Source: Scytalidium lignicola
Taxonomy: Eukaryota; Ascomycota; Leotiomycetes
NCBI GenBank assembly: GCA_002812745.2
Contig: NCSJ02000411.1
Location: 1-35,276, forward strand
Length of the DNA stretch: 35,276 nt
Direction: 5' to 3'
Position 1 is the stretch's first letter. The number at the start of each line of letters is the position of its first letter. This document shows, piece by piece, positions 29,945-35,276 of the stretch. Made by a program: the position numbers and the translations under genes. The notes beneath the pieces were generated by a model, which saw nothing but the letters and a program-made list of their open reading frames with translations, searched no databases and was not told the DNA's origin.

Positions 29945-31195
29945 TAGCTTGCAGACAACAACAACCACACCCAAATGAAAAGCTGCCCTTTCGCTCAGCT
30001 CCGATTACGGCGGCAGCGGTGAGAATCTCATTACTGGACACACGCTTGACTAGAAGGGAAAGTGAGAGAGAGAGTGTGTGTGTTCCAGGACAACTTCTCA
30101 TCCTACTGCTTTTGCTCCAGGAGAAAAAGGCACCGAGGCGAGCAGGTCTAGCGGGATGGGGAATATTAGACGTCGTGCACCGGCCAGTGCGATCCATGGC
30201 CAAAAAGCAAGATATCCGAGCACCCCTGGGCGGCACCGCATCGAGCAGCATTACCGCACTTGCACGTCTATTACCTAGTCGTCGTTTGATCTCCGGTTCT
30301 ACGACAGTTTGGCAAAATGATACTTGCACTGTACAGTACAGTACAGTAATACGACGGGCGAGAAGCCGGCGGCTGTGGAGGAGGCTTGAGGCTGGGAGCT
30401 TGCTGGGAACAGTAGGGCCACATGATCATCATCCCACCCCAGCATCGGGAGCACGTCGTTCATGGTAAGTCATGGTCCTGTAGTCATGGGAAGTTTGGAG
30501 ATTTGCGTGGAGCCCTTCATTTCACGCTTCATTTTACTGTGCTGAGTGCTTGTGTGTGTGTGTGTGCTGGTGTACACCGCTTTTGCTCCCTTTCCTTTCC
30601 TCCCCCCCTTTTTGGATGAGTGAGCGATGTGTCCAGAAGAAAGGAGCCGTGCCAGCTCCCCATTCCCACCCCCACGTGCCGAAAGATTGTTCCTTGCCTT
30701 GTGTCGGGGAACAAAAGTGTGAGATGATTAGAGCGTGAATGCAGATTGCGGCACTCTTTTGGGATGATTGCGGTGGGTAGATATCCGGGGGGGTGGCTTA
30801 TTAGCAAGGTCACAACAACAACAGAGGCAGAGCATCACCAACACCCATCACTACCGTACTCATGTGCCCATCACTACTGGTACAGTACAGGGCTAGAGTA
30901 CCACCACCATCACCACCACCCACTGCTGCACGACTCCCGTACCCCGTTGCAGCAATGCTCACCCTCGTCTCCCTTCCCCGGCACCGTCCCCCTGGTTCCG
31001 GGGCAGGTCCATAGCGTTGTTTGGGAGTGTGCCCAGCGCAATGCCCAGGCCCTGGTGCGTGGCATCTGGCACATAAAGCGCCATGCATCGCGGCACGGAC
31101 GCTCTCCTCCAGAAGCTCCCCCCTGTGTGTGCAGCTGGCCCAGCTTGTGCGCTAACTCGGGGGGGCAAAGAAAAGAAGAAGAACGAGAAAGCAGC

Positions 31196-31225
31196 TGCTG
31201 GTGCTGGTGCTGGTGCTGGTGCAGG
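31196..31225 (+). repeat. TGCTGG hexanucleotide repeat
   Basis: Four perfect TGCTGG units and one TGCAGG. In frame it would encode alternating Cys and Trp, which is why the open frame through it looks odd; it is better read as a microsatellite. Confidence 0.85.
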
Positions 31226-32272
31226 TGCAATGACGAGCTGCTATTACAGTGGAAAATAAAAATGAATTACTACNTTTTTTATGTTTGTTTGAGTGCTGAC
31301 AACTGGCTTCATGTTAACTCCAGAGCTTATATATTCTCCTTGCTTGTGGACGTTTGCCGTGTTTATTCTCTCTATAAAAAGCCCTATATTGCCAGAAATA
31401 ACCCCCCCCCCTTTTTGGCCCTCTCTCATCTATCATCTATCCACCGTACCGGATTTCAAAGCTGCTTCTCTGGCTGCTGCCCCTCTTCCCCACTAAAAAA
31501 AAAAAGTCCCGTCAGAGCTTCCCTGCGAGTGCTTGACTCAAACAGAGGGCAGTTTGCGTGTCGTCACTTGCTTGTGCTGTGTGCTGTGCTGCCCACACAC
31601 CTCCTTCTTGTCTCTGTCGAGCACGTCTGATTATAGTTCTGTTTGGTCGTCGTTTACACGCAAACAACCAACTAGCAGGCCCCCAAACAGCGGTGCCACC
31701 CCGAAAATCCCAAGTTTCCAGTCCACTCCAGTAGTAGAGAAAGAAAGGAAGGCAAAAAAAAAAAAACTCTTTTCCAAGCTCAGCCCACTTATTATCATTT
31801 TTCTGTTCAGCCCAGCAAACGCCCGGCCCCAGCCTTTTTCTCGCTTGATACCCGCTTTATTCTGTGGTTCTTTCTGCAATATCAAAATCCACTATCAAAT
31901 TTTAGTTGGGGAGTTGGCGCTGTCAATCATCGTCAATCCCGTGTCAGATCTAGAACGGCGGGCATCGACTAGGTTGTCACGGCTCTCTCTTTGGGGCAAA
32001 CAGGAAGGCTCGGAACCACCGTTCGAGNTTTTTTTTTTGTGCTCAGCTTTTCCACCCACGGCCGTTTTTTTGCTATATATATCCAGAGACCTCCAGATAT
32101 TCCTTTCCTCCCCCTCCCCATACAAGCCAAACCCACACCACTTTTCCCCTCCCATCTGTCGACTTTTTTCCGTCTTGGACACTCTTGTTCGATATTCCTC
32201 AGGAGTGCCCCAGCAAAGCTCGTGTTTGTAGTCTTGTTGTTTATTGTTATTGTTGGTTGTTTCGTTTTTTAG

Positions 32273-32379
32273 GTAAGTGCACACCACTCAACCGCTCTCG
32301 TCTCGTCTTGTCTCGCCTCGTCTACCTGAAGAACGCTATGCTGAGACCGCGTTATTAGCAGACCTGTTTTTTTTAGCAG
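32273..32379 (+). other. Possible 5'-leader intron of the downstream SDR gene
   Basis: A consensus donor gtaagt at 32273-32278 is followed by pyrimidine-rich sequence and acceptors such as ttagcag ending near 32361 or 32379. A seven-codon upstream ORF (ATG at 32338, TAG at 32356-32358) lies inside and would be removed by splicing. The exact acceptor cannot be fixed from sequence alone, and a TATA-like element at 32478 suggests an alternative start downstream of it. Confidence 0.25.
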
Positions 32380-32477
32380 TCGTTTGCTCTTGCTCGATCA
32401 CGCTATAGACTATCGTCAATTCGACCTTTTTTTAACGATCACGCGGCCAGACATATCCGAAGCTCGCTATATCAGCT

Positions 32478-32488
32478 TATATATATAC
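32478..32488 (+). promoter_or_regulatory. TATA-like element before the SDR gene
   Basis: TTATATATATA-type sequence about 135 bp before the ATG at 32621. A second TATATATAT lies further upstream at 32074-32082, so two start regions are possible. Confidence 0.4.
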
Positions 32489-32620
32489 ACGATCAATTGA
32501 GCCCTTCGTGTTTTGGATTTCTCACGAACAAAAACATCTAATTCCACTTGGAACCTCCTCGATCCCGAACTCTGAAACCATTACTTTATACACACAAACT
32601 TCTACATACATCAAATCATA

Positions 32621-34013
32621 ATGTCTGCCATCAGATCCTCCGTCTTCCGTGCTACGAGATTGACTTCTCGTGCCACGCCTACCCTATCTAGAGCTCCACG
32701 AGCCTTTTTCTCAGGTTCGACCAAGCTCCGCGACGATGTTGAGATCATTTCTGAACGCGAGATTCCAGTTTCTACCTATAATGGAAAGGGCGAGAATGCA
32801 CAGGGCCGCCACTCCACCATCCCCGTTCGCGGAACTCCCACCCTCGAGGCTGCCGGGGCTGAGGTTGAGACGGTTAAGCCCCTGGCTAAGGGTGTTTACA
32901 ATGCCATGCCCAAGACCCTTCAGAAGATGAGCATCATGGATAAGGTCGTCATCATCACTGGGTAAGTTTCCTTATTTTTTGCGCCTTTTTTTGTGGTTAC
33001 CATCAAAATATGTCATATGTCATATGTCACTTTTTGTTGTGGGTCGGGGGCTCCGCAGAAATGCATCCCCGATTTTTATTTCGCCACTCGTGATCATCAT
33101 TCAGTAGCCGTTTTCTGAACTGGCCACAACTTCGCCTTCTAGACGAGAGTTTGGCCTGGATCGGTCGGCACTTGTTCTGGATTTTCAGATCCGAGTTTCT
33201 ATTTTCGGCTTTGTTTTTGCTGAGCAAATCGGTTAGCCCCTTAAACTTGTGGCACAGGTGGCTAACATCTCTTCTTCGCTTAGTGGTGCCCGGGGTCTTG
33301 GAAACCATATGGCCCGCGCCTGCGCCGAGGCCGGTGCAAAGACCGTGATTATTTTCGATGCCAACCAAGACCTGGGTGACGAGTCCGCTGCTGAGTTGCA
33401 CAAGCTCACTGGTCTTCCCGTTGCCTTCTTCAAGGTTGATGTTCGTGATGGAGATGCCATCGTCGAGGCTGTCAACGCCGTCGTTGAGAAATACGGCACT
33501 CCAGACGTCTTGATCAACTCAGCTGGTATCGCTGATTCCAATATCCCAGCAGAGGAGTACGACCCCAACATGTTCCGTCGATTGATTGATATCAACTTGA
33601 CTGGTTCCTTCTTGATGTCCCAAGCTGTCGGCAAGGCCATGATCGCCGCTGGCAAGCCTGGCTCCATCGTTCTCGTTGCCTCCATGTCCGGAAGCATCGT
33701 CAACTTCCCACAAGAGCAGTCTTGCTACAACGCGTCCAAGGCTGGTGTCATCCAGCTTGGCAAGAGCTTGGGTGCTGAGTGGGCTAAGTACAACGTCCGT
33801 GTCAACTGCATTAGCCCCGGCTACATGGACACTGAGTTGAACCGCGTCCCCGCTCTGGATGCACAGAAGAAGATTTGGACCCAGTTGACTCCTCAACAAC
33901 GTCTTGGTAATGTTGACGAGCTCAACGGCCTCGCCATCTTCCTCGCATCCGACGCATCCAGCTTCATGACTGGCTCCAACGTCATCATTGATGGAGGTTA
34001 TACGCTTTACTGA
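32621..34013 (+). CDS. SDR of D-arabinitol 2-dehydrogenase type with presequence (356 aa, 2 exons)
   Basis: Exons are 32621-32961 and 33284-34013 (357 codons with the stop). The intron is 322 nt (gtaagt..gcttag, branch ggctaacat), by far the longest here, and splits the first Gly codon of the nucleotide-binding motif, giving TGGARGLG at residues 113-120. NSAG is at 192-195, Asn218 in DIN, Ser249 in ASMSGS, and Tyr262-x3-Lys266 in CYNASKAG; the end is GSNVIIDGGYTLY. About 105 residues precede the SDR core; the first 36 are rich in Arg, Ser, Thr and Ala without acids (MSAIRSSVFRATRLTSR..), typical of a mitochondrial presequence. The core resembles fungal polyol SDRs (D-arabinitol 2-dehydrogenase, sorbose/mannitol reductases). 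SDR is certain; the substrate is inferred. Exon 2 is rich in C-ending codons, suggesting strong expression. Confidence 0.85.
33008..33028 (+). repeat. ATATGTC tandem triplicate inside the SDR intron
   Basis: Three perfect 7-bp ATATGTC units near the 5' end of the 322-nt intron. The overlapping CATATG is palindromic. Confidence 0.85.
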
Positions 34014-35276
34014 GTGCTAGTGAGGAATTTGAAAACCAGCATAAGTCGTTACAAACGCACGGCAACAATGAACAATACAAAACAACGACTCAACAACTTA
34101 ATGGATTTCATAATTTCGGCTCTGGGCATGACAGGTTCTTTTAAAACGGATAACTCTCTAAAATATCAATGATACCCCTGCATAGAAAGTCTTTTGGTAC
34201 GGAAATTATACAGGCACAGCAAATTTCGGGTTTTCTTTCTGGGGTGGGGTTGGTGTTAAAACAGCAAATAGATGCGTAGAGCGTCACAATGGTTCTGGGC
34301 GTAGATTTTTTTCTTTTGCTTGTTGCCTTTTCCCTTTGTACAACTGATTACTTTCGATGCTTTTGCTCNTTTTTTTCGCGTTTTGCTGGAAATGTTTGCA
34401 CCNTTTTTTTTTTGCAAAAGAGGCCTGGTGGGAAATCCGGCGTTTTCTTAATAAACAGGAAAGGGAAGAGAAAAAAGAGATCACTTTGGGTGTGCCTTTT
34501 TTTTTTTGTTTCTGCTTCACAGCGCCCCATAGACAGCTTCGCTTTACGTTCTTATTATAAAGAAAGATGAAGAATTCTTCTTTCTCCTTCCAGATAGTAG
34601 AAATGCTAAACTAATTCTTCGAGTCTGATATATATTATGATGGATTTATTTGTGTGAGAATGTATTCTTGTGTGTGACTTGTATCTGTCTTGATTAACTT
34701 GTAATACGTTGATAGGTATATTAACTGAAGTGATTGGCGAGTTATTCACATATACGTCTTACCAGCGCTGCCATATAAAATGGCCCATATAGAGATGGAT
34801 GGATATTAGTACTCTACGGAGGAAAAGCAGGAGATGTAGAGTGCATATCACAAACAAAAAAAAAGCACTGAAAAGTAGGCAAAAGAGTACAGCATGCATG
34901 CATGCACTGGTGGTACTAAAAGAACAAAGTAGTTAAAACCCGATTTCAAATTCCCCCTTTTGGTGAGAAGTCTTCTCATTCTCTCTTCCTACTGTCAATC
35001 AATCAATCAATCAATCATCCAAATAATTATCACATCTCCTAAAACCCCTTGATCAAACTTATAATTATCTCTTCACCTACGAGAAAAATCTCATCAATTC
35101 CTCGAATAACACTCCCATCCCACAATGGTAAAGAAATAGAAATAGAAATAGAAAAAAAAGAAATCAGTTGCCTTTTCTTTTCCATCATCCCTTTTCCTTT
35201 TATCTTTCTCGTTTAATTTCAATATTCAATATGTACTATGGTTTGATAGCAGTATTAGTAGTAGTTAGGAGGAGAG
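34014..35276. other. Gene-free 3' end of the window
   Basis: 1263 bp with no credible coding region. It begins with the 3' region of the SDR gene and contains two undetermined bases (34369, 34403) beside T-runs, a 14-bp alternating GCATGCATGCATGC palindrome (34892-34905), a TCAA repeat (34995-35017) and an AAATAG repeat (about 35131-35152). The right end is likely upstream sequence of a gene outside the window. Confidence 0.45.
34995..35017 (+). repeat. TCAA tetranucleotide repeat
   Basis: Five perfect TCAA units plus a partial sixth. Confidence 0.85.

Larger units (their letters stand above)
26897..30887. repeat. Cluster of 17 TACNGTA palindromic motifs
   Basis: Starts at 26897, 27592, 27712, 28012, 28017, 28098, 28107, 28222, 28344, 28959, 28967, 29410, 30332, 30337, 30342, 30852 and 30881. 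Eleven have A or T in the centre (TACAGTA/TACTGTA), six have C or G (TACCGTA/TACGGTA). Some overlap as TACAGTACAGTA. Function unknown. Confidence 0.8.
26085..32620. other. 6.5-kb gene-free region with repeats and palindromic motifs
   Basis: No open frame here looks like a protein. The two longest (30746-31630 and 31533-32231, plus strand) run through microsatellites, homopolymers and undetermined bases. The region is made of homopolymer runs, short tandem repeats, GT/CA tracts, inverted repeats and pyrimidine tracts. It contains 17 TACNGTA motifs, and seven of the nine undetermined bases of the window lie between 27.8 and 34.4 kb, always beside homopolymers. The right end (about 32050-32620) looks like the promoter and leader of the downstream SDR gene. 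It may be a long regulatory or noncoding-RNA locus; nothing in the sequence names its function. Confidence 0.5.

Noticed and set aside
30746..31630. 294-codon open frame on the plus strand
   Set aside because: It runs through His-rich, CA and TGCTGG microsatellites (giving Cys-Trp repeats) and an undetermined base, has no domain pattern, and competes with equally long frames on the other strand.
31533..32231. 232-codon open frame on the plus strand
   Set aside because: It crosses an N-containing T-run and pyrimidine tracts typical of a leader; composition is not protein-like.
1..35276. tRNA, rRNA or CRISPR arrays
   Set aside because: I looked for T-arm type GTTCGA motifs with fitting flanks and for regular spaced repeats; hits were inside coding sequence or lacked the rest of the structure, and CRISPR is not expected in a fungal nuclear genome.

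Overview
The window is nuclear DNA of a filamentous ascomycete (Pezizomycotina; a Leotiomycetes-type fungus is my guess from overall gene character, not a measurement). The signs are short introns of about 49-140 nt with GT..AG ends and CTAAC/CTAAT-like branch sites, a secreted GH7 cellobiohydrolase with a CBM1 module, and fungal forms of BUD22, RSC9, AGE2, SFT1 and YSC84. I rebuilt the intron-containing genes by hand; junctions are stated for each.

Layout. 1-522 (+): 3' part of a small membrane protein. 699-2213 (-): BUD22-like ribosome biogenesis factor. 2548-3607 (+): short-chain dehydrogenase. 3608-6940: 3.3 kb without a gene, with one possible decayed WD40 fragment and, at its right end, a promoter with inverted repeats and CreA-type sites. 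6941-8625 (+): GH7 cellobiohydrolase I. 9448-10311 (-): alpha/beta hydrolase with an Asp nucleophile. 10921-12728 (-): five-exon cytochrome P450. 13137-14194 (+): methyltransferase-like fungal membrane protein. 14779-17671 (-): RSC9-like ARID subunit of the RSC remodeller. 18111-20112 (+): possible Rec114-type meiotic protein. 20548-21221 (-): MsrB. 21595-23252 (+): Age2-type ArfGAP. 23556-23921 (-): SFT1 SNARE, 97 aa in two exons. 24627-26084 (+): Ysc84/Lsb4-type SYLF-SH3 protein. 26085-32620: 6.5 kb without a credible gene. 32621-34013 (+): SDR of the D-arabinitol 2-dehydrogenase type with a presequence. 34014-35276: no gene seen.

Functional links. Age2 ArfGAP, Sft1 SNARE and Ysc84 lie side by side and all serve membrane traffic. 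The cellobiohydrolase, P450, hydrolase and two SDRs are metabolic or secreted accessory functions, but no backbone synthase is present, so I see no secondary-metabolite cluster. Most other genes are housekeeping.

The most unusual part is the 6.5 kb gene-free block. Between 26,897 and 30,887 it has 17 copies of the palindromic 7-mer TACNGTA, against about one expected by chance and only three in the other 31 kb. It also holds a dense set of perfect inverted repeats near 27.4-27.6 kb, an 11-bp stem whose loop is an 8-bp direct repeat, and helically phased TCTCGAYG boxes. I read it as a candidate regulatory or structured noncoding locus of unknown function.
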